The notes beneath the pieces were generated by a model. It searched no databases, had not been told where the DNA came from, and worked only from the letters and a program-made list of their open reading frames with translations. A stretch of DNA of 37,447 nt, from positions 1 through 37,447 of the forward strand of contig JACRDE010000395.1 of NCBI GenBank assembly GCA_016212935.1. The letters run 5' to 3'. A program made the translations under genes and the position numbers. The stretch comes from Desulfomonile tiedjei. Its GTDB lineage: Bacteria > Desulfobacterota > Desulfomonilia > Desulfomonilales > Desulfomonilaceae. Numbering within the stretch: position 1 is the first letter of the stretch; every line of letters starts with the position of its first letter. Of this stretch, positions 1-9,540 are shown one piece after another.

Positions 1-1697
1 CAGCACAGTTGTTGGACGTGAGAGTTGCCGCTGTAGCAGGAGGAACATTCCATTCTACCGGGAACATGCTTCTGAGGAGATACGCATCACTGCTGGGCTT
101 TGAGTCCTCGTTTTCCATCATGGACCAGGGGGACTCGCTGGAAGCTCTGGATCATGTGAAGAAGAGCCTCAATCCGCCTATAGGAGATGCAAAAGGATTT
201 CCCAAGACTCGCACCATCGCGGAGATAATCACTCGGTCGGTGGGGTCTTCGTGCAGCATCGCGGAGTCTTTGAAGAAGCGCTATCCCCATTTCGAGGAAT
301 ACGCGCCTGAAATAGAAAGGATACTGAATCAATACGAACAACACAAGAAATCCAATAATCTCATGGATTATGACGACCTGCTCGTGAACATGATTCGTCT
401 CCTGGAGGAGCATGAGAAAGTCAGGGAGGACGTGTCCACAAAATGGCAATACGTTCTTGTGGACGAATATCAGGACACTAATCGTCTCCAGGCAAAGATA
501 GTGAGGCTGCTTGCCTACACCCACGACAACGTGATGGTCGTGGGTGATGATTCCCAGAGCATCTATTCCTTCAGGGGCGCTGATTTTACTCACATTATGG
601 AATTCCCGAAGATTTTCCAAGGCTCAAGAATTATCAGACTCGAGGAAAATTACAGAAGCACCGCTCCCATACTTACGGTAACGAACAGCATAATCGAAAG
701 AGCTGCAATGGGATACCCCAAGAGGCTTTTCACGAGGAAAAGCGGCGGACCTCTGCCCATACAAGCTAGAGCGTCTACTGAACGTGAACAGAGCAGGTTC
801 GTCCTGCAATGCGTGAAAGAACTTCACGAGCATGGGGTTCCTTTGTCGGAAGTGGCGGTGCTTTTCCGCGCCGGCTTTCATTCGTTCGATCTGGAAAGCG
901 AGCTTACGCGCAACAACATAACGTTCGTCAAGTACGGCGGCTTTAAGTTCCTGGAAAGCTTGCATATAAAGGACGTGGTCGCACATTTGAGAATAATCAT
1001 CAATCCCAAAGACCGCCTGAGCTGGATCCGGATTCTCAGACTGCTGCCAGGCATTGGGGATAAGACGGCCCTTCAGCTTGCCGGTAGAATAGTGGAAGCA
1101 GGCGTTCCCAAGACCGCTTCAGAGCTGACTGGTAAGCCGCAGAAGTATTCCGAGTCACTGGGAAAGCTAGTCGACCTGATTAATGAACTCGACGCGGATA
1201 CCGGTCCTATATCCCACAAGGTCGAACTCATAAACCATTACTACTTTCCCTTCTTGAAGGAAAAATACGACAACTACCCCAAACGGATGCGTGACCTGGA
1301 CTATCTGGCCGACCTCACGACTGGCTATAAGAGCTTGAACAGATTTCTGAACGACATGGCATTGGAGCCTCCGGATGAAGAAAAAACCAACGGTTACGGC
1401 AAGCAGGACGCTCTTGTTCTCTCTACCATACACTCGGCGAAAGGCCTGGAGTGGCACACTGTGATTCTGATCTGGGCGGCAGAAGGGCGAATTCCTTCAC
1501 CCATGGCCATCGGTTCGCCGGAAGACCTAGAGGAAGAACGCAGACTTCTTTATGTGGCCACTACTAGGGCGAAGCACAATCTGGTGGTGGTCGCGCCCCA
1601 CATGGCTCTGGATCGTCAGAAGGGGCATGTGCCGGTGAAACTGTCCAGGTTTGTTGAAGAAATTCCGCAGGAGTACTTCCGCACTCACTCCGTTTAG
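1..1697 (+). CDS. UvrD/PcrA/Rep-family ATP-dependent DNA helicase, 5' truncated by the window edge
   Basis: Superfamily 1 motifs VLVDEYQDTN, VVGDDSQSIYSFRGA, LEENYRST, LSTIHSAKGLEW and EEERRLLYVATTRAK. The Walker A region expected at the N-terminus is absent, so the gene starts outside the window. Confidence 0.95.
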   Translation, partial: AQLLDVRVAAVAGGTFHSTGNMLLRRYASLLGFESSFSIMDQGDSLEALDHVKKSLNPPIGDAKGFPKTRTIAEIITRSVGSSCSIAESLKKRYPHFEEYAPEIERILNQYEQHKKSNNLMDYDDLLVNMIRLLEEHEKVREDVSTKWQYVLVDEYQDTNRLQAKIVRLLAYTHDNVMVVGDDSQSIYSFRGADFTHIMEFPKIFQGSRIIRLEENYRSTAPILTVTNSIIERAAMGYPKRLFTRKSGGPLPIQARASTEREQSRFVLQCVKELHEHGVPLSEVAVLFRAGFHSFDLESELTRNNITFVKYGGFKFLESLHIKDVVAHLRIIINPKDRLSWIRILRLLPGIGDKTALQLAGRIVEAGVPKTASELTGKPQKYSESLGKLVDLINELDADTGPISHKVELINHYYFPFLKEKYDNYPKRMRDLDYLADLTTGYKSLNRFLNDMALEPPDEEKTNGYGKQDALVLSTIHSAKGLEWHTVILIWAAEGRIPSPMAIGSPEDLEEERRLLYVATTRAKHNLVVVAPHMALDRQKGHVPVKLSRFVEEIPQEYFRTHSV

Positions 1698-1733
1698 AAG
1701 TCGCTGCAAGCCTTCAGTCGCGTGGTGCAAACT

Positions 1734-1821
1734 GTAATTGCGAGAAACGAAGTGCCGAAGCAATCTTTCCCTTTTTATGGCCCTCAACTCAATGAGATTG
1801 CTTCCCTGCGCTCAAAATGAC
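1734..1821. repeat. Imperfect inverted repeat / hairpin element, copy 1
   Basis: gtaattgcgag...gaagcaatct...(loop)...gagattgcttc...ctgcgctcaaaatgac. Both arms resemble the element at 19947-20022. Confidence 0.55.
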
Positions 1822-1932
1822 AGCATCCCAGCCGAGCGTCCTTCCCGCCCACTAGTGAGTGGTTACAAATTGCGGCCGAAGGGCCTTGACATTCTACCGC
1901 TGGCCAAATACTCTAGTGGGATCGACCTCCGC

Positions 1933-2025
1933 GGAGAGATGACCGAGAGGCCGAAGGTGCTCGCCTGCTAAGCGAGTGTAGGGCGTAGAGCCTTACCGAG
2001 GGTTCGAATCCCTCTCTCTCCGCCA
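1933..2025 (+). tRNA. tRNA-Ser (anticodon GCT), CCA encoded
   Basis: Acceptor ggagaga...tctctcc-g-cca, anticodon arm ctcgcctGCTaagcgag, long variable arm, T-arm gagggttcgaatccctc. Confidence 0.93.
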
Positions 2026-2050
2026 TTCCTCTCACCTCGAGTTCTCCTTT

Positions 2051-2593
2051 TCAGCGAAAGAGAATCAGACTGACGATCACGGCAGCGACTACTCCTGCAG
2101 CATCCGCCAGTAATCCCGCGTGGACCGCATATCGAACACGAGTTACAGAAACAGCCCCAAAATATACAGCTACCACGTAAAGCGTCGTCTCAGTGCAGCC
2201 TGTAATCACGGAAGCCAATCGAGCTTCATAAGAGTCTGCACCGCGGCTCGAGATGATCCCCCCAAGGATCCCCAGTGACGCGCTTCCGGAAAGCGGTCTC
2301 ATAAGGCTCAGGCTCACCACGTCTGGAGTCAGCCCAAGGCTCTTCATGAAATCGGGGAAGGCAGCGGAAATCATGTCCATGGCGCCAGAGGCCCGAAACA
2401 TCCCCACAGCCACAAGTATGGCGACAAGGTAGGGAATAATACGGACAGCGACCTCGAACCCCTCCCGCGCTCCTGTAACGAATGTCTCGTATACCTTTAC
2501 GCCTTTGAAATAACCGTAAACCGGAATTCCTACCAAGAAAGACAGGAAGACTATATTGGAAGCTATTGAAACAAATCCAGGCAACCCGTCCAT
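2051..2593 (-). CDS. spmB: Spore maturation protein B-like (nucleoside recognition/Gate domain membrane protein)
   Basis: Hydrophobic protein containing MRPLSGSASLGILGGIISSRGADSYEARLASVITGCTETTLYVVAVYFGAV, typical of SpmB. Adjacent to the spmA-like gene. Confidence 0.85.
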   Translation of the reverse strand: MDGLPGFVSIASNIVFLSFLVGIPVYGYFKGVKVYETFVTGAREGFEVAVRIIPYLVAILVAVGMFRASGAMDMISAAFPDFMKSLGLTPDVVSLSLMRPLSGSASLGILGGIISSRGADSYEARLASVITGCTETTLYVVAVYFGAVSVTRVRYAVHAGLLADAAGVVAAVIVSLILFR

Positions 2594-2595
2594 GA

Positions 2596-3198
2596 TCAGC
2601 CTCGATCCTTGTCTTCGCGAAATCTACGCATCCTGGATAAGAATTTCGCAGAGAGAACTCCTGTTACGGTGGATACAATCGTGGCCAACAGGGCAGGAAA
2701 GACTATTATCGTGGGGTCGGAAGATCCACCTGCGGCCAAAAGTGCTATGGCTCCGGCAGGGACAAGCTGTAAGCTTGACGTGTTAATGGCCAGGAACATG
2801 CACATGGAATCCGTGGCGGTATCTTTGCGGGCGTTAAGGGAGTCAAGATCCTTCATGGCCCTGATCCCCAGGGGGGTAGCCGCGTTGTTTAGCCCAAGCA
2901 TGTTCGCGACCATGTTCATTGCCATGCTCCCCATAGCCGGGTGATCGCGAGGTATCTCCGGGAACAGATACCTCATTATGGGTGCGATTGCCCTTGTGAT
3001 CAGCTCAACGAGACCGCTTTCTTCGGCTATTTTCATTATGCCCAGCCAGAGCGCCATGACGCCAGTAAATCCGAGGGCCATCTTGAAAGCCGATTCAGCG
3101 CTTTCAGTGACCGCAGGTACTATGTCCTTCAGATGGCCGGTGAACACTGACACGACAACAGACCCCACCAGCAGTACAAGCCAGATGACGTTCAACAC
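2596..3198 (-). CDS. spmA: Spore maturation protein A-like (nucleoside recognition/Gate domain membrane protein)
   Basis: MLNVIWLVLLV...GVMALWLGIMKIAEESGLVE...MNMVANMLGLNNAATPLGIRAMKDL, typical of SpmA. Confidence 0.85.
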   Translation of the reverse strand: MLNVIWLVLLVGSVVVSVFTGHLKDIVPAVTESAESAFKMALGFTGVMALWLGIMKIAEESGLVELITRAIAPIMRYLFPEIPRDHPAMGSMAMNMVANMLGLNNAATPLGIRAMKDLDSLNARKDTATDSMCMFLAINTSSLQLVPAGAIALLAAGGSSDPTIIVFPALLATIVSTVTGVLSAKFLSRMRRFREDKDRG

Positions 3199-3261
3199 GG
3201 CAATTCACCCCTCTTGCTCAGGTTGACGGTCAAACCAAAGGCCGTCCAATTCGGTCGGATA

Positions 3262-4401
3262 TTACGCCCTGCTTTTTATGAAGGAAACACTGGATAGCGG
3301 AATGGTGTAAAGATCGCTCCCTGCTTCAACGCCGATCAGACCGTTCTCGTTCCACATAAGAACGCCGTTGATGAGTGTTTCTGAACCGATCAAAGAGATC
3401 TCTACCTCGGTTTTGGTGGAAGACAGTTTTTCGAGAATGCTGCTTGTGGTGGCAACCGAAGTGGACGTAACGCGTCCCATCGTGGTGGTGACCGGAGGGG
3501 ACTCCACTGAGGTAACCACATCAGATTCGATCTCCGGTTCGTAATCCTCATCGGGCCCAGGCGGCAGAGGGCCGTCCGCAACCACGCTGCCAGTCATGGA
3601 AATATCATCGATGAGTTCATCGATAATCGTCTCGTCCAATACGAGAGAGTCTTCCAGAGACTGGCCTGCCAAAGGCGCGCCACCCTGGCTACGGGGATCC
3701 TGAGATCTTTCCTCGGAGAACCCGGGGGGAGCAGAAGCGGGCTTGGGTGCAGGCCTAGGAGACGGGGGGACAACAACTCGCTGCCCAAGATTCTCAAAAT
3801 CCTGGAGAGTGTATCTGAAGTTAGGGTTTATAAACTTTACGTCGCAATTGACCGGCTTTCCAGGCACTTTGGTGTTTACGGTCTCGGGCAGGCGCAGCAC
3901 TGTGTCCAAGCTCACATCAGTATCGCATTGCAGATGATCGCTGATGGTGCGCAGGATTTTTTCAATTTTCTCGATGTCCGTGACTTCCGTCACCTGCTTC
4001 AGCAGCCAGTAGAGATGCGCTCCCCTGCCTGATTCAACGATGATGGACGGGGCCCTAGGAAAACTCCGGATCGCCTTTGCAGCTTGCTGAGGACCTTCGT
4101 AGAAGACTCTCTTGTCTTCGTGGCCCTCCGATCCGATATCCAGATCGGCCCAAAGCGCCACTAGGTAGTGAATGTGCTCTTTCTCGGCTTTCATTCGTTC
4201 CCTGGGGCAGATACCGAAATAGACGTCCCTTTCTTCTCCGTAGTGCTCTTTGGCCAGAATCTCTATATTCGGAAAGTAACGGGTGCTCATTTTGGGATCG
4301 CCGCGCTTTACGCTCTTTACCAGAATGAAGCCTCTGTGCTCCTTGTAGTAAGGTGAGAACAGAGCCTCAAGAAAGTCCTTGCGCGTGAATTTGGCGATCA
4401 T
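3262..4401 (-). CDS. RepB/AEP-type primase-like protein with a disordered linker and a putative Sm/Hfq-like C-terminal domain
   Basis: Motifs in the order expected of the RepB-primase/PrimPol family: LVALWADLDIG (DxD), VESGRGAHLYWLL (SGxGxHxYW), CDTDVSLDTVLRLPETVNTK (RLPxTxNxK). C-terminus KTEVEISLIGSETLINGVLMWNENGLIGVEAGSDLYTIPLSSVSFIKSR resembles an Sm-fold strand order. Confidence 0.7.
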   Translation of the reverse strand: MIAKFTRKDFLEALFSPYYKEHRGFILVKSVKRGDPKMSTRYFPNIEILAKEHYGEERDVYFGICPRERMKAEKEHIHYLVALWADLDIGSEGHEDKRVFYEGPQQAAKAIRSFPRAPSIIVESGRGAHLYWLLKQVTEVTDIEKIEKILRTISDHLQCDTDVSLDTVLRLPETVNTKVPGKPVNCDVKFINPNFRYTLQDFENLGQRVVVPPSPRPAPKPASAPPGFSEERSQDPRSQGGAPLAGQSLEDSLVLDETIIDELIDDISMTGSVVADGPLPPGPDEDYEPEIESDVVTSVESPPVTTTMGRVTSTSVATTSSILEKLSSTKTEVEISLIGSETLINGVLMWNENGLIGVEAGSDLYTIPLSSVSFIKSRA

Positions 4402-4508
4402 GAAGAACCCTTGTAACCTGTAATTAGAAAGGAAATTTGCCGACCATTCTATTATTGGACGGACAAAAAGTCAATATTACGCTGCGTTCAGGGCCCGATA
4501 GAATGGCG

Positions 4509-5921
4509 TCATCCCTCTTTGGTCTTCTTCTTGGCGGTGCCTTGTTCTTTCTTCTCTTCCGTCAGGTGGCTTTTTTGTTTGGCTTTAGAGAGATTATCCT
4601 GGATTACTTTATTGTTGGGAACGAGTTTCGCTGCCTTCGTCAGCAGGTCCGTCTCTTGCTTGTGGTCCCCCCTTTTCCCGAGGATTACCGCATAATCATT
4701 GTATGCCAGGGCGAGATCGTCCTTTATTTCTGCGCTGGAAGGAACCAATTTATGGGCCTTCTGAAGCAATCGGATCTCTTCCTCATGTTTTCCTGCTTCT
4801 CCGCTTTTCAGACCCTCGTTGTGATAGGCCGCTGCCAAGTTGGCCTGGACCGTTTTGTTGTTCGGATCGATCTTCGCCGCTTTTTCCAGTATGTCCGCTG
4901 CCTTGGAAAACGCTCCATGTTTGGCTTCGGCCACCGCCTTTTCAATCAATAGACGACTTAAATTGCCTATTGTGGACTGGTTGTTTGGATCCAGTTTCAA
5001 AGACGATTCGAGAAGCGCAATGCGGTCTGTCGGTCTTATATCCGAGTTTTCGGAAACAGCATAGTTGTTGTATGCAGCGGCAAGATTAGTCTTCGTGATC
5101 GAATCTCCGGGGAGAAGGTCCAATGATTCTTTCAACAAGGCGATCTGAGCCGTCGTGTTACCTTCTTTTCCCTTAATTACAGCCAGGTTGGACATTGAGC
5201 GCGCCAGATGCTCAGTGATCATAGGATCTTTTGGGGAGAGCTTCAGAGCGGCTTTTAGAAGCTCCGTTTCTTCCTGATGCCCCCCTGCTCTTCCCTTTTC
5301 CACTGCCACGTTGTAGTAAGCCGTGGCCAGGTTTTTCTTTATTTTTGAATTGGCAGGGTCCAGCGACAACGCTCTCTCGAGTTCTTCGAGTTCCTGTTCA
5401 TGGCTTCCGGTTTTGCCTTTTGTCACCCCCGCGTTGTTGAGCAAGGCGGCCAGAATCTTACGGGCCGCCGCGTTTTCAGGCTCCAGTTCCACTACTTTTT
5501 TCAACGCGGCTGTCTTCTGTTCAAGCGGTATCTTCTCTTCGGGAGCAGCGGCCGCCTGAAGTGTCCCATGAATGAAATTGGCCGTTATATCTTTGTCGTC
5601 CGGGGTGAGTTCCCTGGCTTTGGTAAGAGATCTCAGGGCATCTCTGATATTTCCTTCACGGTTGGATTTCAGTCCTAAATTATTGTACGCGACCGCAAGT
5701 ACGCTCTTGTACTTACTGTTTTGAGGTTCCAATTTAACTGCTTTTTCGAGCGCCTCAACCGCTTCGGAAATGCTTTCCCTGGACAGGAGATGACTGCCCC
5801 TAAAGAAGGCGTTTTCAGCCTGCACAGAGTCAGAGGCATCTTCCCCCCAGGCAATAGAACAACAAACAAGTAGTAAAAAGGGAATAATACCGACACTTCT
5901 AGGAATTACACATGAGATCAT
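4509..5921 (-). CDS. Secreted TPR-repeat protein with about nine 41-residue repeats
   Basis: Start at MISCVIPRS..., signal-peptide-like N-terminus ending ..CCSIAWGEDA. Repeats of the form LAxAYNNxAVxxGKxGxHxxExxLLxKAxKLxPxNxxIxxN. Confidence 0.85.
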   Translation of the reverse strand: MISCVIPRSVGIIPFLLLVCCSIAWGEDASDSVQAENAFFRGSHLLSRESISEAVEALEKAVKLEPQNSKYKSVLAVAYNNLGLKSNREGNIRDALRSLTKARELTPDDKDITANFIHGTLQAAAAPEEKIPLEQKTAALKKVVELEPENAAARKILAALLNNAGVTKGKTGSHEQELEELERALSLDPANSKIKKNLATAYYNVAVEKGRAGGHQEETELLKAALKLSPKDPMITEHLARSMSNLAVIKGKEGNTTAQIALLKESLDLLPGDSITKTNLAAAYNNYAVSENSDIRPTDRIALLESSLKLDPNNQSTIGNLSRLLIEKAVAEAKHGAFSKAADILEKAAKIDPNNKTVQANLAAAYHNEGLKSGEAGKHEEEIRLLQKAHKLVPSSAEIKDDLALAYNDYAVILGKRGDHKQETDLLTKAAKLVPNNKVIQDNLSKAKQKSHLTEEKKEQGTAKKKTKEG

Positions 5922-6163
5922 CGCAGACCTCTCAAAATTGTTGGAGCGTTTCCGCAAGCATTTATCACAATATCATGAGCAGCTCTTCGGGTCAATTGTT
6001 AAACGGTTTCATTTAGATCCGTCAGAATCCTATCTGTGACACTGCGGAAATTGAAACCGACATTATCGCTTACCATGTCGACGCGTTTCCGATCAGCTCT
6101 TGACAAATCCGGTTGTATGGGTAAAAGGAAGCTTTTGACAGAGAGCGTTAAGGAGCATAGCCG

Positions 6164-7150
6164 ATGATCGAAGTGGAAGGCCTGACCAAATACTACGGAC
6201 GGCTGGCGGCCATCAGGGGCGTTAATTTTCGCGTAGAATCCGGCGAAATAGTGGGTTTTCTCGGGCCAAACGGCGCGGGGAAAACCAGCACGATGAGAAT
6301 ACTTACGTGCTTCTCACCAGCTTCCGCCGGAGTTGCGCGCATTCTCGGAATGGACACCCGCGAGGACTCCATGAAGATCCGACAAAAAGTGGGTTACGTT
6401 CCTGAGAACGTCCCTCTCTACGAATGGATGCGCGTGAGAAATTACCTCGAGTTCGTGGCTCGAGCGAAACGGGTTTCTGCTTCGGATCGGTCCGCGGAAA
6501 TCAATCGCGTGGCTGAATCCGTGGGACTGGATCAGGTGATGGACAAGCTGATTCGATCCCTGTCCAAGGGCTATCGGCAAAGAGTGGGATTGGCTCAGGC
6601 GTTGCTGGGAAATCCGCCCATATTGATACTGGATGAGCCCACCATCGGCCTGGATCCAAAGCAGATACGAGAAATAAGACAGCTCATAAAAAGCTTCTCT
6701 CACAACAGGACCGTGATCCTGTCGACTCACATTCTCCCCGAAGTGAGCCAGGTTTGCGACCGCGTGATCATAATCAACAAGGGGTCCATTGTTGCTGAGG
6801 ATTCACCGTCGAACCTTATGAAAAGCCACGGCAAGTTTTCCAGGGCCCGGGTCGTAGTGAGGGCGCCGGACGCCGAGGCAACCGAACTGTTCTCAGGACT
6901 TCCAGGAGTTCATTCCGCGCATTCTGTTGCTCCCGCGGAAAACGATGAAGTGGCGGTAACCGTGGAATCCTCACCTGATATCGATGTCCGGCCAGCCCTG
7001 GCTCGGGCAGTGATGGAAAAGGGATGGGATCTCCTGGAACTGCGCAGCCTTCAGGTAAGCCTTGAGGACGTGTTTATAGATTTGATCACTGAAGAAACTG
7101 AAGACCAGGGGGCCCCGGAGGACCAGGAGCGCAAGGAGGAGACTGCATGA
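6164..7150 (+). CDS. ABC transporter ATP-binding protein (GldA-like)
   Basis: Walker A GPNGAGKTS, signature LSKGYRQRVGLAQAL, Walker B ILILDEPTIGLDP. Followed directly by permease and GldG-like genes. Confidence 0.93.
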   Translation: MIEVEGLTKYYGRLAAIRGVNFRVESGEIVGFLGPNGAGKTSTMRILTCFSPASAGVARILGMDTREDSMKIRQKVGYVPENVPLYEWMRVRNYLEFVARAKRVSASDRSAEINRVAESVGLDQVMDKLIRSLSKGYRQRVGLAQALLGNPPILILDEPTIGLDPKQIREIRQLIKSFSHNRTVILSTHILPEVSQVCDRVIIINKGSIVAEDSPSNLMKSHGKFSRARVVVRAPDAEATELFSGLPGVHSAHSVAPAENDEVAVTVESSPDIDVRPALARAVMEKGWDLLELRSLQVSLEDVFIDLITEETEDQGAPEDQERKEETA

Positions 7151-7917
7151 CCGGATTGATTGCAGTGTTTCGCAAGGAGATGGCTGGTTTTTTTGTGTCG
7201 CCTGTGGCGTATTGCGTCATAGCGAGTTTCCTGTTTATTTTCGGCTTCTTTTTCTGGGCAAATATGTCCTTTATGAGTTTGGTGAGCCTCCAGGCGATGA
7301 ATAATCCAATGATAGCGGAACGCATCAACCTCACTGACATTGTGGTCAGGCCCTTGCTTCAGAACATGGGGATAGTTTTGCTTTTTTTGATTCCGTTGCT
7401 ATCCATGAGAGTATTTGCGGAGGAGAAGAAATCCGGGTCCATTGAATTGCTGCTCACCTACCCTATTTCGGACGCTGCTGTGGTGTTGGGAAAGTTTCTG
7501 GCAAGCGCTCTACTGTTATTGATTATGCTGCTTGCCACGTGGCCGTCCATGATCCTTTTGTTCGGGATCGGAGACCCTGATGCTGGAAACATGCTCACTG
7601 GTTATCTCGGGCTATTTCTTATGGGCGGTGCTTTCATGGCTCTCGGTGTTTTCGTTTCTTCCCTCACGGAAAACCAGATCATCTCCGGAGCATTGACCTT
7701 CGGAGCGGCCCTGCTTTTCTGGGTACTGAGCTGGAGTTCCACACTCGCCGGAGACCCTTGGGGAACAGTGCTGCGCCAGTTGTCCATACTTGAGCATCTC
7801 GAGTCCTTCTACAAAGGATTGATAAACGTGTCTGACCTTTCGTTTTTTGTGCTCTTTACGAGTTTTTTCCTCTTCATGACCTTTCGGTCTCTGGAAACCT
7901 ACAGGTGGAGGGGGTAA
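7147..7917 (+). CDS. ABC transporter permease (GldF-like)
   Basis: Hydrophobic; RVFAEEKKSGSIELLLTYPISDAAVVLGKFLAS typical of ABC-2 permeases. Start overlaps the upstream stop. Confidence 0.9.
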   Translation: MTGLIAVFRKEMAGFFVSPVAYCVIASFLFIFGFFFWANMSFMSLVSLQAMNNPMIAERINLTDIVVRPLLQNMGIVLLFLIPLLSMRVFAEEKKSGSIELLLTYPISDAAVVLGKFLASALLLLIMLLATWPSMILLFGIGDPDAGNMLTGYLGLFLMGGAFMALGVFVSSLTENQIISGALTFGAALLFWVLSWSSTLAGDPWGTVLRQLSILEHLESFYKGLINVSDLSFFVLFTSFFLFMTFRSLETYRWRG

Positions 7918-7920
7918 ACA

Positions 7921-9402
7921 ATGGCGATCAATTCCAGAAGCAAGATCTTTCTCGGAGGCGGAACCGCAGCGGGTGTTTTGATATTCCTGGCCATAATCGT
8001 GGGGGTTCAGTACATAGCGTTGCAGCACCCCAAGCGGTGGGATCTCACCGGGAGCGGTAAGCACACACTCGCTCCTCAGAGCAAGAAGCTCATGGAAACG
8101 CTGAGAGAAAAGAAACTCCCAGTGGAGATCCTGGCCTTCTACGAATCAAAAGATATGGGCCCTCGGGATAACGCCAAGGATTTGCTGGATCAATACAAAG
8201 ACGCGTATTCCGATTTCAAGTATTCCTTTGTAGACCCCGATAAAGAACGAACCCTTGCGATCCAAAACAAGGTCGAAGCCTACCCCACCCTGGTGATAAA
8301 GGTCGGGGGCAAAGATGAACGAATCACGACAGCAGACGAAGAGAGCCTCACTAATTCGGTCGCCAGGTTGCTAAGGACGGAAGTCAAGAAAATCTATCTA
8401 CTCAAAGGGCACGGCGAATTGTCTCCAGAATCGTCCGAAGTCGATGGATTCAATGCAGGTAAGGCCGCAATTGAAAAGCAGAATTATAAGGTAGAAGATT
8501 TGGTTCTGCTGCAAGCCCCGGGAGTACCGGAGGACGCCTCTGTCGTAATAGTCGCCGGCCCCAAAACGGATCCCCTGGATACGGAAATCCATTCAATAAA
8601 AGAGTACTTGAATCGCGGTGGGCATCTCATGGTGCTTCTCACTCCATTCAAGACCCCGAAACTTTGCGCCCTGCTCAATGATTACGGATTCAAGACTGCG
8701 GATGACATAGTTGTGGACCGCATGAGCCGCGTGCTTGGCGGGGACTATCTCATGCCGGTGATAACTACGTACATCAAGTTTCCCATCACCAAGAATTTCA
8801 CTCTGGCATCATTCTTCCCTGAGGTCCGATCCGTGGTGGCCTCTCGTGACTACAAGCCCGGAGTAGATGTTCAGGAACTCGCCCTGACCAGCCCAGTATC
8901 CTGGACCATTAACGAAGAGCAGCTTAATTCCGGGAATGCAAATTTCGACGAAAAAACAGGGATGAAGGGACCTGTCTCAGTGATGGCCGCATCAACTTTT
9001 ACTGCTCCCCATGGAAAATCAGACAAGGAAAAGGACAAACAGCTCTCAAAGGAAGAAGAGTTCACAGAGCCGGGTTCACAGGACCAAAAGGCCACGGATA
9101 AAGGCGATCAGCCCAAGGCCGTGAAGTCTCGGATTGTGGTATTCGGGAGTTCTCTTCTCGCTGCGAACAAGTTCTTCAAACTTCAGGGGAATCCTGATCT
9201 GTTCATGAACTCGGTCTCCTGGCTCGCAGAAGACGAGAACTTGATAGCCATTCGTCCGAAATCCACAAAATCCAACCCGATAGTTCTTACAGGCAGCGAA
9301 TCATGGGCAGTCCTTCTGATCCCACTGCTCATAATTCCCTTCATTTGGATCGGGATCGGCGTGGTGGTTTATCTGTACAGGCGGAGGACAGTGCTTGCAT
9401 GA
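7921..9402 (+). CDS. GldG-like ABC-type auxiliary component
   Basis: N-terminal TM, W..LTGSGKHTLAPQSKKLMETL...PVEILAFY, C-terminal TM. Lies directly after the permease. Confidence 0.85.
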   Translation: MAINSRSKIFLGGGTAAGVLIFLAIIVGVQYIALQHPKRWDLTGSGKHTLAPQSKKLMETLREKKLPVEILAFYESKDMGPRDNAKDLLDQYKDAYSDFKYSFVDPDKERTLAIQNKVEAYPTLVIKVGGKDERITTADEESLTNSVARLLRTEVKKIYLLKGHGELSPESSEVDGFNAGKAAIEKQNYKVEDLVLLQAPGVPEDASVVIVAGPKTDPLDTEIHSIKEYLNRGGHLMVLLTPFKTPKLCALLNDYGFKTADDIVVDRMSRVLGGDYLMPVITTYIKFPITKNFTLASFFPEVRSVVASRDYKPGVDVQELALTSPVSWTINEEQLNSGNANFDEKTGMKGPVSVMAASTFTAPHGKSDKEKDKQLSKEEEFTEPGSQDQKATDKGDQPKAVKSRIVVFGSSLLAANKFFKLQGNPDLFMNSVSWLAEDENLIAIRPKSTKSNPIVLTGSESWAVLLIPLLIIPFIWIGIGVVVYLYRRRTVLA

Positions 9403-9520
9403 TTCCTTTCCGTGGCGTGTACTGTGATCCACTCGGATTGTCCGGAGGGCTCGCTCGTACGTTTTGTTAAGAGTAATGGGGCGTATCAATTCAGAAGATT
9501 CTGATCTCGAATCCACCCAA

Positions 9521-9540
9521 CCGTCTTCTGATGAAGACGG
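9521..9540. other. Perfect 8-bp inverted repeat (CCGTCTTC-TGAT-GAAGACGG)
   Basis: Read directly from the sequence. No T-tract follows, so it is not a canonical intrinsic terminator. Confidence 0.5.

Noticed and set aside
4437-5678. Plus-strand ORFs over the TPR gene
   Set aside because: Antisense to a clear repeat protein; cysteine/phenylalanine-rich artefacts of the repeat codons.
1933-6000. Integrated element at tRNA-Ser carrying the primase-like gene
   Set aside because: No integrase, no duplicated tRNA 3' end and no phage or plasmid genes were seen; the flanking genes look chromosomal.
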